Shown in pieces: positions 9,382-17,421 of a stretch of DNA of 27,510 nucleotides. The DNA is taken from assembly GCA_016293535.1 (NCBI GenBank), contig JAEDEB010000027.1:1-27510 (forward strand). The letters are read 5' to 3'. The notes under the pieces were generated by a model. That model had not been told where the DNA came from and ran no database searches. It saw nothing but the letters and a program-made list of their open reading frames with translations. The stretch's first letter is position 1. Each line of letters begins with the position of its first letter. This DNA comes from Bacteroidales bacterium (GTDB lineage: Bacteria > Bacteroidota > Bacteroidia > Bacteroidales > UBA932). The translations under genes were made by a program, and so were the position numbers.

Positions 9382-10650
9382 ATGGACACGTCATCACTCA
9401 TACCACTCGCAGCTGCGGTCGCAGGAGGCATCGCCGGCTGGTTACTGACACGCACAGTGCTCAAGCGCAGCCACAAAGCCGAGCTTGCCGGCAAGGAGGC
9501 TTCCGATGCCGCTCTTCTGGAACAGGCCAGGGAGGCGGGACGTCAGCAGCTGGAACAGCTCAATGCCGCACACGCCCAACAGATAGCCCTGCTGAAGGAT
9601 ATGCAGGAAAAGAATCTCGAGAGCGTCAGAAGGAGCCTGAAGGCTGAAACCGAGGAGATACTGAAGAAGAGGGAAGAGGAACTCAGCAAGGGCAACAAGG
9701 AGAACCTTGATGCCATACTCACGCCTCTGAAGGAAAGCATCAGGGAGATGAAGACCGCGATGGACAAGAATGCCGAGGACCATCTCAAGAACACCACTTC
9801 CCTCTCCGAGCAGCTCAAGCAGGCTGTCAGGGACATGCAGGAGAAAACCAACGACATAGGCAGCAAGGCCGAAAGCCTCTCAGTTGCTCTGACCGGCAAA
9901 CCAAAGGTTCAGGGATGCTTCGGCGAGAACCTGCTCGACGGCATTCTTGCCAATGAGGGACTTATCAGGGGGATGCACTATACAAAGGAGGACGCAAACG
10001 ATGACAGAAGCCGTCCTGACTTCGTGTTCCATTTCAAGGAAGGCCTTGAGCAGAAGGACCTTGTCGTAGATTCGAAGGTATCCCTGACCGCTTTCGTAAA
10101 GTACATGAACGCCACTGATGAGCAGGAACGCAAGAGCGCCCTGAACGATCACCTCGCGAGCATACGAGGCCATATCAGCGAACTTGCGAAAAAGGATTAC
10201 GCCGGAAAAATTCGCGCCGACCGCAGATTTGCCGATTACGTGCTCATGTTCATGCCCATAGACATGGCCTTCCGTGTGGCTCTCGATGCGGTCCCGACCC
10301 TCTGGCAGGAGGCTTACAACAAGGGTGTGCTGATCACTACCGAACAGACCATAATGCCTTTCCTCAAGATAATGCAGCTGACCTGGAACAAGTTCAGGCA
10401 CGACAGCAGCATGAACGAAATCGTGGAAGCTGCCGGCAGGATGATAGACAGGGTTGCCCTTTTCTATGACTCATACGAGGCTATGGGAAAGAACCTTCAG
10501 AGTGTGGTTAACCAGTATAACAGCGGGCTCATCAAACTCAAGGAAGGCGGAGCGAGCATCACTACGGCGGCAAAGCAGGTCGAAAGTTGCGGAGCAAGAC
10601 TGAGCAAGGGAAAGAGTCTGGAGCTCGAGGCAAAGGAAGTGAATTTCTGA
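9382..10650 (+). CDS. rmuC: DNA recombination protein RmuC homolog
   Basis: The 422-aa protein has the RmuC architecture. There is an N-terminal membrane anchor (residues about 5-26), a long charged coiled coil rich in Glu, Lys and Gln (about 30-165), and the RmuC catalytic-like core starting near GKPKVQGCFGENLL (172-185). The family motifs DFVFHFKEG, LVVDSKVSLTAFVKYM, YVLMFMPIDMAF and the TTEQTIMPFLKIMQLTW segment are all recognisable. RmuC limits inversions at short inverted repeats in E. coli and is related to restriction-endonuclease folds; its exact biochemical role is still unsettled. The length is within the usual 400-500 aa. It sits 52 bp after pbpC with a possible promoter of its own. 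Confidence 0.93.
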   Translation: MDTSSLIPLAAAVAGGIAGWLLTRTVLKRSHKAELAGKEASDAALLEQAREAGRQQLEQLNAAHAQQIALLKDMQEKNLESVRRSLKAETEEILKKREEELSKGNKENLDAILTPLKESIREMKTAMDKNAEDHLKNTTSLSEQLKQAVRDMQEKTNDIGSKAESLSVALTGKPKVQGCFGENLLDGILANEGLIRGMHYTKEDANDDRSRPDFVFHFKEGLEQKDLVVDSKVSLTAFVKYMNATDEQERKSALNDHLASIRGHISELAKKDYAGKIRADRRFADYVLMFMPIDMAFRVALDAVPTLWQEAYNKGVLITTEQTIMPFLKIMQLTWNKFRHDSSMNEIVEAAGRMIDRVALFYDSYEAMGKNLQSVVNQYNSGLIKLKEGGASITTAAKQVESCGARLSKGKSLELEAKEVNF

Positions 10651-10658
10651 ATTATTGC

Positions 10659-10666
10659 TAAATTTG
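10659..10666 (+). promoter_or_regulatory. Candidate -7 box for the acyltransferase operon
   Basis: TAAATTTG, identical to the octamer before rmuC, ends 27 bp before the acyltransferase ATG. No convincing -33 box is visible. If real it would start the three-gene transcript 10694-14128. Confidence 0.35.
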
Positions 10667-10693
10667 AAGATTATTCGCTAAATCAGAACTGAA

Positions 10694-11257
10694 ATGGCAA
10701 GCAAGAATTGGAGAAAATGCTGCGGATGGATGCTCAAGGCACTCGGCTGGACAGCCGTTGAGCCGGTCGTGCCAGAGCCAAAATGCATAATCCTCGGCGT
10801 ACCCCATACCACAATATGGGATCTCGTAATTTCCTATCTGTATTATACTTCTGTCGGAGGAGATGCCAAGGTGATGGTCAAATCCAGCGTCTTCGTATGG
10901 CCTCTCTCGCCCATACTTCGCGCCATGGGCGCGGTTCCCATGGACCGAAAGAGCCCTTCCAAGGCCACGCTCGGCATAATACGCCACTTCAGGGAATCCG
11001 AAAGCTTCCAGCTCGCGATGTGCCCCGAAGGAACGCGCAAGGCTGTCAAAAAATGGAAAACCGGTTACCATACCATAGCCCGCGAGGCCGGAGTTCCTGT
11101 ATATCTGGGCTATTTCGACTGGGGTACCAGGCGCATAGGGCGCGGACAGAGATTCGAACTCACTGACGACGCCCGCGGAGACACAGAAAGGATACAGCAG
11201 GCCTACGAACAGATGCACCTTGTGGGGAAACATCCGGAAGGATACGTAACACATTAG
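10694..11257 (+). CDS. Short PlsC-like lysophospholipid acyltransferase
   Basis: This 187-aa protein is a compact member of the PlsC/LPLAT superfamily. The HX4D catalytic motif is HTTIWD (His38, Asp43). The second conserved block, CPEGTRK, follows at about 115-121 and matches the glycerolipid acyltransferase motif III. The PMDRKSPSK segment fits motif II. It has no long N-terminal membrane helices, unlike classical PlsC of about 240 aa, but short versions of this kind are common in Bacteroidota and probably act at the membrane surface. It is followed after 10 bp by an acyl-CoA synthetase, which suggests the pair activates and transfers a fatty acid. The acceptor lipid is unknown. Confidence 0.85.
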   Translation: MASKNWRKCCGWMLKALGWTAVEPVVPEPKCIILGVPHTTIWDLVISYLYYTSVGGDAKVMVKSSVFVWPLSPILRAMGAVPMDRKSPSKATLGIIRHFRESESFQLAMCPEGTRKAVKKWKTGYHTIAREAGVPVYLGYFDWGTRRIGRGQRFELTDDARGDTERIQQAYEQMHLVGKHPEGYVTH

Positions 11258-11267
11258 AAAACAACAG

Positions 11268-12947
11268 ATGCCAAGCAAGCGATACTTTAAGAAGTTCAGC
11301 GAGTCCTATGTTGACACGCTGTCCAAGTTGTACCACTACTCGACAAGCGTTTACGGTGAGAACCGCCAGTCCAGCACTGTCGGAACCGGGGCGGGATATA
11401 CTTACAAGGAATTCAAGCACTGCTGCGACGGACTTTCCAAGAGTCTGTGCTGCTATGGAATAGGCGCCGGGGACAGGATTGCGATACTCTCACAGAACAT
11501 GCCGAACTGGGCTGTCGCCTTCTTTGCAACAACCGCATTCGGGCGTGTCGTGGTCCCCATACTTCCCGACTCCTCTTCCGCCGAGGTCACCAACATCCTA
11601 ACCCACTCCGAGACAAAGGTTCTGTTCGTTTCGAAGAAATTCCTTTACAAGGTAAGCCAGGAGTGCATGGACCGGCTCACCCTTGTCTATGACATCGAAA
11701 CCCTCGAAACCATCAAGAGAGACGACGATGCATTCACATGCGACGGGCGTGTCAGCGAGCCCAACGCCGACGAGATTGCCGCGCTCATCTACACATCCGG
11801 CACCACCGGCGCCGCAAAGGGCGTGATGCTCAGCCACAGAAACCTCTGTCACAACGTGATAGCCTCATATCACTGCTTCAAGACCAGTGAGAAGGACGTC
11901 TGGCTCTCAATACTGCCGATGGCCCATACCTATGAGATGAGCATCGGCTTCCTCTATCCTTTCTATGTAGGAGCCTGCGTACACTATCTCGGCAAGAATA
12001 TGGCGACCTCGGTACTGATGGCGGCCCTGAAGGAAGTGCGCCCGACCATCATGCTTACCGTGCCTCTCATCATTGAAAAGGTTGTCAAGTCGAACATCAT
12101 CCCGACCATACGCCACAGCGTAGTGCTTTCCTGGATGGAGAGACACACCCCGAAATTGCTCTACCGCATTGTCGGAAATAGGCTCAAGATGACTTTCGGC
12201 GGGCACATCAGGTTCTTCGGCATCGGAGGGGCAAAGCTCAACACCGACGTCGAGGCAATACTCCGGAAGATGAAGTTCCCATACGCCATAGGATACGGAA
12301 TGACAGAAGCCGCGCCGCTTATCTGCACGGCAAACCCCAAGGAAACCGGGATAGGGACGACGGGAGGCGCCGCCTATGGAGTGCAGGTGCGTCTTGACGA
12401 TGTCAACCCCGAGACCGGCGAAGGAGAGCTCATGGCACGTGGCGACAACATCATGCTCGGATACTACAAGGACCCTGAACGCACCAAGAGCATGTTCACC
12501 GCTGACGGATGGATGCATACCAACGACCTCGCCTGCGTGGACAAGAAGGGTCGCTACTACATCAAGGGACGGCTGAACAATATGATACTCGGACCTTCCG
12601 GCGAGAACATCTATCCTGAAGAAATTGAAAAGGTATTGAATGACATAAGCGAGGTGTCGGAATCCCTCGTTCTCGACCGTGACGGAAAACTGGTGGCGCT
12701 GGTACAGCTCGACGAGAACGTGCTCGGTTACAAGCTCAGCAACGAGGCCGAACTTCTCGAGAAACTCGAGAACACCAAGAAATCAATACTTGAGAGGGTG
12801 AACAAACTTGTGGGCAAGTCTTCAAAGATTTCCTCAGTCGAGGTCATGGAAGAGCCTTTCGAGAAGACAGCCACACTCAAGATCCGCCGTTTTCTCTACA
12901 AGAAATCAAACTCCCCGAAGAAGGACAAGGAGACAGAAGGAAAATGA
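11268..12947 (+). CDS. Long-chain fatty acid--CoA ligase (AMP-binding)
   Basis: The 559-aa protein is an ANL-superfamily adenylating enzyme. The phosphate-binding loop YTSGTTGAAKG is at 175-185, GYGMTEAAP (the adenine/acyl contact motif) at 342-350, and DGWMHTNDLA followed by KGRLNNMILGPSGENIYPEEIE forms the hinge into the C-terminal lid. The lid's catalytic lysine is likely in KTATLKIRR near the C-terminus. It activates a fatty acid through an acyl-adenylate and transfers it to CoA. It lies between an acyltransferase (10 bp upstream) and a secreted protein whose start overlaps its stop by 4 bp (ATGA), so translation of the three genes is probably coupled. Chain-length preference cannot be read from sequence. 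Confidence 0.92.
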   Translation: MPSKRYFKKFSESYVDTLSKLYHYSTSVYGENRQSSTVGTGAGYTYKEFKHCCDGLSKSLCCYGIGAGDRIAILSQNMPNWAVAFFATTAFGRVVVPILPDSSSAEVTNILTHSETKVLFVSKKFLYKVSQECMDRLTLVYDIETLETIKRDDDAFTCDGRVSEPNADEIAALIYTSGTTGAAKGVMLSHRNLCHNVIASYHCFKTSEKDVWLSILPMAHTYEMSIGFLYPFYVGACVHYLGKNMATSVLMAALKEVRPTIMLTVPLIIEKVVKSNIIPTIRHSVVLSWMERHTPKLLYRIVGNRLKMTFGGHIRFFGIGGAKLNTDVEAILRKMKFPYAIGYGMTEAAPLICTANPKETGIGTTGGAAYGVQVRLDDVNPETGEGELMARGDNIMLGYYKDPERTKSMFTADGWMHTNDLACVDKKGRYYIKGRLNNMILGPSGENIYPEEIEKVLNDISEVSESLVLDRDGKLVALVQLDENVLGYKLSNEAELLEKLENTKKSILERVNKLVGKSSKISSVEVMEEPFEKTATLKIRRFLYKKSNSPKKDKETEGK

Positions 12948-14128
12948 GACGTTTCCTTGCCATATTGAGCTTTCTGCTTTTATCCCTTGTGGCATTCCCG
13001 GCCTCCAGGACGGAGATCCGCGGCCGCGTGATGCTCAACGGCGAGGAGAAAAGTCCGGGAGACTACGTGATGGTCTACTGCAAGGAGTTCGGCACCGGAG
13101 TCCTTTCCGACGAGAACGGATGGTTCAGCATCAGGATTCCTTCAGCCGGTCCCAAGAAAGTGAAACTGGAGTACTCCAGGATAGGCTATGACGTCCTTAT
13201 GGTTGATTACGAGCCCAACGGAGGGACCGTTGACGCCGGGGAGATTCTGCTTGAGCCTCAGACACTTATGCTGATGGCTGCATATGTCGTTCCCGACGGG
13301 ATGTCCCCTTCCGAGTACATACTCTCGAAGGTATGGGAAACAACCAGAAAGAACAGGAAGAAGAAGTTCAACTACAGGGCAGAAATCAATTACAAAGTCA
13401 CGACGCACGAACTCCCCGTTGTCGCCAAAACCCTTCCAAAGGCCGCAGTCGGACTTGCGAAAATGTTCGGTTCCTTCCAGGGCTATGGGCCCATGATAAG
13501 ATATTGTCTGAAGAACGACGACTTCTCCGCCAAGGCATCCCTGAGCAGGAGCGTAAAGGACGGGAAGAAAACCGACTTCGCGCACAAGCTTCTCTGGAGC
13601 GACAAGCCTCTTCCGGAGAATGTCAAGGAGAACGTAACTCACCTCTTCGACTTCATCGACCTCTATGACATAATGTACGATGATGCGAGTTCATATGCCG
13701 AGAAGTTCACGGGGCGCCACAAGTTCAAACTCGTCGGGACCTATGAATACGACGGCAGACTCGTCGATGTCCTGAGCTGGACCGACTACAAAGGCAGGGT
13801 TACGGCAAATCTCCACGTGGTCGAGGAGAAATGGACCTTTATGAAGCTTCAGGTCTACACGAAAGAGGGCGAAGTCCTCCGCTGCGAGGCCAGGGAAATA
13901 GGGAACGGAGTCTATATGCCCGTCAGTATGCTCATGAAACCGAGCGTCACGATGGTCCGCAATTCCGACATTCCCGTTCTGATGGATGAGGTCCGCAAGA
14001 ACAAAAGCCTGACCAAGGGTTCGCGCGAAAGAATGCTCAAAGTACTGGAATCCAAGCACTCAGCCGGCGAGGATTTCAACCCTTACATATCCATCAGCGG
14101 CAGTTGCCGCTACCGGGTCACCCAGTAG
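12944..14128 (+). CDS. Secreted carboxypeptidase-D-regulatory-like domain protein
   Basis: The 394-aa protein begins with a Sec signal peptide (about residues 1-20, LLSLVAFPAS) and goes straight into a beta-sandwich of the CarboxypepD_reg-like type: RGRVMLNGEEKSPGDYVMVY, then VLSDENGWFSIRIP and KVKLEYSRIGYD, ending near residue 105. The remainder resembles the soluble half of Bacteroidota proteins in which this domain precedes an outer-membrane beta-rich region, but I see no TonB plug or catalytic motif. Its ATG overlaps the acyl-CoA synthetase stop (ATGA), placing it last in the operon. Function unknown; a periplasmic or outer-membrane-associated partner of lipid remodelling is only an inference from context. 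Confidence 0.75.
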   Translation: MRRFLAILSFLLLSLVAFPASRTEIRGRVMLNGEEKSPGDYVMVYCKEFGTGVLSDENGWFSIRIPSAGPKKVKLEYSRIGYDVLMVDYEPNGGTVDAGEILLEPQTLMLMAAYVVPDGMSPSEYILSKVWETTRKNRKKKFNYRAEINYKVTTHELPVVAKTLPKAAVGLAKMFGSFQGYGPMIRYCLKNDDFSAKASLSRSVKDGKKTDFAHKLLWSDKPLPENVKENVTHLFDFIDLYDIMYDDASSYAEKFTGRHKFKLVGTYEYDGRLVDVLSWTDYKGRVTANLHVVEEKWTFMKLQVYTKEGEVLRCEAREIGNGVYMPVSMLMKPSVTMVRNSDIPVLMDEVRKNKSLTKGSRERMLKVLESKHSAGEDFNPYISISGSCRYRVTQ

Positions 14129-14141
14129 GCAGAAACTGCCG

Positions 14142-14213
14142 CTATCTGATGATGATTTCGCCTTGCTGTCTGAAGACGATTTCGCTTCGCTATCTGACGA
14201 TGATTTCGCTTCG
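14142..14213. repeat. Three tandem 24-bp repeats overlapping the purA stop codon
   Basis: Three consecutive 24-bp units lie at 14142-14165, 14166-14189 and 14190-14213. They share a CT(A/G)TCTGA(N)GA(N)GATTTCGC core and differ at a few positions. Read on the minus strand the purA-proximal unit encodes RSEIIVR-stop, the natural PurA C-terminus. The next two read RSEIVFRQ and QGEIIIR-stop. The repeats therefore look like two extra, slightly diverged copies of the purA 3' end placed after its stop, filling most of the 61-bp gap to the convergent gene. Confidence 0.9.
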
Positions 14214-15458
14214 GTCAGGGCCGAGGGAAACTATCTTTATCGGACAGCCGGTCTCCTTCTCTATGAAGGCAATATAATCCTTAAGCTCGACAGGAAGGCT
14301 GTCGTAGTCACGTATTCCGCACACGTCGCTCTTCCAACCCTTGAACTCCCTGTAAACCGGAACAATATCCTCATTGCTTTCGAACGGGAAATAATCGACT
14401 TCGCGGTCTCCGATACGGTATGCGACCGCCACCTTTATGGTATCGAAGTCATTCATCACATCCGCCTTCATCATTATGAGTTCATTGACACCGTTCATCA
14501 TCACGGCGTACTTCAGCGCAACCAGATCGAGCCATCCGCAACGGCGCGGACGTCCAGTCGTAGCGCCGAACTCGCGTCCGATCGCGCGCAGCTTCTCTCC
14601 GTCTTCGTCGAAGAGTTCGGTAGGGAAAGGACCGCTTCCCACCCTCGTGCAGTAGGCCTTGAATATGCCCATCACCTTTCCAACCCTGCCTGGAGCCACG
14701 CCCAGACCGGTGCATACTCCCGCGGTCATCGTATTGGAGGAAGTCACGAACGGATATGTACCGAAGTCGATGTCCAGCATCGAACCCTGAGCACCTTCAG
14801 CGAGGATAGGAACGTCGGCATCGATGAGCCTGTTGACCTCAATCTCGCTCTCTATGAACTCGAAACGGCGGAGTTTCTCTATGGACCCGAGCCATCTCTG
14901 CTCATATTCGCTTATGTCGAAAGTAAAGTCCTTATACTGCGACAGAAGAGCGAAATGCTTGTTTTTCAGCGCATTGTAACGCGCGTCGAATTCCGGAGAA
15001 AGTATATCGCCGACGCGGAGTCCGTTGCGGCCGGTCTTGTCCATATATGTAGGACCTATGCCCTTGAGGGTCGAACCTATCTTCGACTTTCCCTTCGCCG
15101 ATTCGCTGGCGGCATCGAGCATACGGTGGGTCGGAAGAATGAGATGAGCCCTCTTTGCAATCTTGAGCCTTGAGCTGACGTCTATCCCCTTCGCCTCAAT
15201 GGCCTCGATTTCCTCCATAAGGATGACAGGGTCTATCACTACACCGTTGCCTATTACATTGACCGAAGATTCACGAAAAATCCCGGAAGGGACAGTGTGG
15301 AGTACGAAACCCTCTCCATCGAACTTTAGTGAATGACCGGCGTTCGGACCGCCCTGGAAGCGTGCAATCACATTGTACCCCGGTGTGAGGACATCCACAA
15401 CCTTTCCTTTGCCCTCATCTCCCCACTGGAGGCCGAGGACCACGTCGACTTTCTTCAT
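14190..15458 (-). CDS. purA: Adenylosuccinate synthetase
   Basis: The 422-aa protein catalyses the GTP-dependent joining of IMP and aspartate, the first committed step to AMP. The GTP-binding loop GDEGKGK is at 13-19 with catalytic Asp14, and GPNAGHSL carries catalytic His42. The later IGPTYMDKTGRNGLRVGD, EGAQGSMLDIDFGTYPFVTSSN and GRPRRCGWLDLVAL segments are signature PurA blocks. Length matches the usual 420-430. I chose ATG 15458 (MKKVDVVLGLQWGDEGKGK) over an in-frame ATG 36 bp upstream because family members start just before this strand. The stop falls exactly in the first base triplet of a 24-bp tandem repeat unit. It is divergent from queF with a 90-bp shared upstream region. Confidence 0.97.
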   Translation of the reverse strand: MKKVDVVLGLQWGDEGKGKVVDVLTPGYNVIARFQGGPNAGHSLKFDGEGFVLHTVPSGIFRESSVNVIGNGVVIDPVILMEEIEAIEAKGIDVSSRLKIAKRAHLILPTHRMLDAASESAKGKSKIGSTLKGIGPTYMDKTGRNGLRVGDILSPEFDARYNALKNKHFALLSQYKDFTFDISEYEQRWLGSIEKLRRFEFIESEIEVNRLIDADVPILAEGAQGSMLDIDFGTYPFVTSSNTMTAGVCTGLGVAPGRVGKVMGIFKAYCTRVGSGPFPTELFDEDGEKLRAIGREFGATTGRPRRCGWLDLVALKYAVMMNGVNELIMMKADVMNDFDTIKVAVAYRIGDREVDYFPFESNEDIVPVYREFKGWKSDVCGIRDYDSLPVELKDYIAFIEKETGCPIKIVSLGPDRSEIIVR

Positions 15459-15491
15459 AAAGATATATAATGACTGTTGAACAACAGTGCG

Positions 15492-15499
15492 CAAATTTA
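15492..15499 (-). promoter_or_regulatory. Candidate -7 box for purA
   Basis: On the minus strand this octamer reads TAAATTTG (TAnnTTTG) and ends 33 bp before the purA ATG. No clear -33 element was found, so confidence is modest. Confidence 0.35.
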
Positions 15500-15521
15500 G
15501 GAAAAACTTTGGATTATTGCC

Positions 15522-15529
15522 TAACTTTG
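15522..15529 (+). promoter_or_regulatory. Candidate -7 box for queF
   Basis: TAACTTTG fits TAnnTTTG and ends 19 bp before the queF ATG. It lies within 25 bp of the predicted divergent purA box, so both promoters share one short region. A -33 TTTG is not clear. No PreQ1-type riboswitch fold was recognised in the 90-bp gap. Confidence 0.4.
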
Positions 15530-15548
15530 CCCGAGCATAGAAGAAATT

Positions 15549-16007
15549 ATGGAAACAAGAGAAAACGAGGGCCTCTCACAGTTGGGGCGCAAGACGGAAT
15601 ACAGGAGCGATTATGCTCCAGAAGTACTTGAAACCTTTGTTAACAGACATCAGGACAACGACTACTGGGTCAGGTTCAACTGCCCTGAATTCACCAGTTT
15701 ATGCCCTATCACAGGCCAGCCGGACTTCGCTGAAATCAGGATCTCATACATTCCGGACGTGCGTATGGTCGAAAGCAAGAGCCTGAAACTGTATCTGTTC
15801 AGTTTCCGCAACCATGGCGACTTCCACGAGGACTGCGTCAATACGATAATGAAAGACCTCATCAGGCTCATGGACCCGAAATACATCGAGGTCACCGGCC
15901 TGTTCACCCCTCGCGGCGGCATAAGCATATATCCCTATGCCAATTACGGACGCCCCGGCACACGCTACGAGGAGCTTGCCCGCCAGCGATTCGCCGCCCA
16001 CGAATAG
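15549..16007 (+). CDS. queF: NADPH-dependent 7-cyano-7-deazaguanine reductase (PreQ0 reductase)
   Basis: The 152-aa protein is a unimodular QueF of the short (B. subtilis-like) type, which reduces preQ0 to preQ1 in queuosine biosynthesis. The catalytic motif TSLCPITGQPDFA gives the nucleophile Cys52 that forms the thioimide and the acid Asp59. The NADPH-binding QueF motif ESKSLK is at 75-80 and FHE at 92-94 supplies the substrate-binding Glu94. Length and motif order are normal. It is divergent from purA and converges on the TMEM43-like gene with 11 bp between stops. No other queuosine genes are in the window. Confidence 0.96.
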   Translation: METRENEGLSQLGRKTEYRSDYAPEVLETFVNRHQDNDYWVRFNCPEFTSLCPITGQPDFAEIRISYIPDVRMVESKSLKLYLFSFRNHGDFHEDCVNTIMKDLIRLMDPKYIEVTGLFTPRGGISIYPYANYGRPGTRYEELARQRFAAHE

Positions 16008-16018
16008 AATCTCTCCTA

Positions 16019-17254
16019 TTACTTGTTATCCTCCTGCACTTCGTCAGAAGTCGGCTTCAGGCTTTTTCCCTTCTTTATGAAGAAGAATGTCAGCAAAGCG
16101 GCTACGACAAGCAGGGATATGCCCAGAACAGGTCTGTAAAATATCCAGGCCAAGGCAATCACGATTACTGACCAGAGGATGCCGACAATCCAGCAGATTG
16201 CTCCCACTCCGAAGTTGGCAATGCTGGCAAGGAAAGGAAGCACCTTGAACAGGGTAACGATGATTTCCGTGATGCCTTTTAAACCGAAGACGACGAGAAG
16301 GATGCCTGCCAGGCGCAACAGCCATGTTAGAATGCTGTTCTTGCTGTGTTCGGAGGAGAACATTGTCTCCATATCTTCGGCTCCCATTGTCAATGTAGCG
16401 AGACTCATACCGTTCTTGGCAGTGTATTCCTTGAGATTGTCCTGGTAAACCTGTGCGATGACCGAAGCTTCGCCCGGGAGAACTTTCGTCAAGGTCACCC
16501 TCACGTCACCGATTTCAGGCATACTGGTATTGCGCCCGAAGTAAACTACATTCCCGTCGATGTGGACCAACTCCTTTTCAGCGAAGATGGAATCTTTCGG
16601 GGCACGTCTCTCGAGCACTCCTTTCAAACTATTTTCCCATTCTTTCTTCAGACTCTCGGTGAATACCGGCTCCACCGGAACTCTTCCGCTCATCTGGTGG
16701 ATGAGGCAGTCCGGCATCCTGTATGCCCCGAAATGCACGTTCTCTGCGTATTGAATCTTGTCCTCGACATTGGACAAAGTGAAATTCAGCCCCTTGTAGT
16801 CCGGATCCCTGAATTCGGCAGACTCAATCGGAGCGCCTACCCATTCCTTCTTGTATGTGTATGTGGTAATGGTTTCCTGCCCGCCACCTATCTTGTCTTT
16901 CGTCTCCTCGTGCTTGGTTTCCACCCACTGGTAGTATTCCACCTCACGCGCCAACATTACCGCCACCGCGCCGGCGCCGAAGATAGGGTCCGTGAGAGAG
17001 TCGCTCGTGGTTACCTGTGCAGTGGCATGGATAAGTTTGCCGTCCAGCTCCGGATTGACCACGGAAACATCCTCGACGTGAATCGCTGTCTTCTCCGCCT
17101 CATTGAGCATCCTTGTTGTCTTGACTGCCCTGCCTTCATTGATCCAGAGCAATACGGTTCCTGCGACAAGCAGCAAAATACCAAGGCCTATTCCTTTCCC
17201 GGATTTCCCGAGACGCTGGCCGTAAGTTGTGTTGGTTCTTTCCTGATAAGCCAT
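16019..17254 (-). CDS. TMEM43 family membrane protein
   Basis: The 411-aa protein has a hydrophobic N-terminal segment at about 22-40 (GLGILLLVAGTVLLWINEGRAVKT), a large non-membrane middle, and a cluster of about four C-terminal membrane helices (about 300-395). This layout and the WINEGRAV and early VxxVNPELDGKLIHATAQV blocks match the TMEM43 family (PF07787), known from human LUMA and widespread in bacteria. The middle includes VEYYQWVETKHEE and YTYKKEWV, also typical of the family. The biochemical function in bacteria is unknown. It is a single gene, convergent with queF, and marks the right edge of the conserved chromosomal block before the Fic-rich accessory region. Confidence 0.85.
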   Translation of the reverse strand: MAYQERTNTTYGQRLGKSGKGIGLGILLLVAGTVLLWINEGRAVKTTRMLNEAEKTAIHVEDVSVVNPELDGKLIHATAQVTTSDSLTDPIFGAGAVAVMLAREVEYYQWVETKHEETKDKIGGGQETITTYTYKKEWVGAPIESAEFRDPDYKGLNFTLSNVEDKIQYAENVHFGAYRMPDCLIHQMSGRVPVEPVFTESLKKEWENSLKGVLERRAPKDSIFAEKELVHIDGNVVYFGRNTSMPEIGDVRVTLTKVLPGEASVIAQVYQDNLKEYTAKNGMSLATLTMGAEDMETMFSSEHSKNSILTWLLRLAGILLVVFGLKGITEIIVTLFKVLPFLASIANFGVGAICWIVGILWSVIVIALAWIFYRPVLGISLLVVAALLTFFFIKKGKSLKPTSDEVQEDNK

Positions 17255-17368
17255 ATCTAAATCTAATTTTCTGCGAAGTAAAAATTGATAACATTTCGTG
17301 GTTATGAATTGAGATACATTTTATATGACTGACGGGACTTTTTGGCGCTTTACTTCTCTTTTGTAACC

Positions 17369-17413
17369 TTACCACCCAAAATTGTGGTAAGCGTACCACA
17401 AAACAAGGTGGTA
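17369..17413. promoter_or_regulatory. Twin TACCAC-N8-GTGGTA palindromes (candidate operator)
   Basis: Two inverted repeats of the same design stand side by side: TTACCAC 17369-17375 with GTGGTAA 17384-17390, and TACCAC 17394-17399 with GTGGTA 17408-17413. Each has an 8-bp spacer and their centres are 24 bp apart, slightly over two helical turns. The second ends 8 bp before the mini-Fic ATG. Such spacing fits cooperative binding of a dimeric repressor; the winged helix encoded by the next gene is the obvious candidate, giving autoregulation. Confidence 0.7.
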
Positions 17414-17421
17414 TTTAGATT

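Noticed and set aside
14163..15173. Long open frame (336 aa) on the plus strand opposite purA
   Set aside because: It lies wholly antisense to an unmistakable PurA, has no family motifs and begins inside the 24-bp tandem repeat; it mirrors purA codon bias.
16346..17260. Open frame of 304 aa opposite the TMEM43-family gene
   Set aside because: Antisense shadow with His/Cys/Val-rich composition and no recognisable domain, while the minus-strand protein has clear membrane helices and family blocks.
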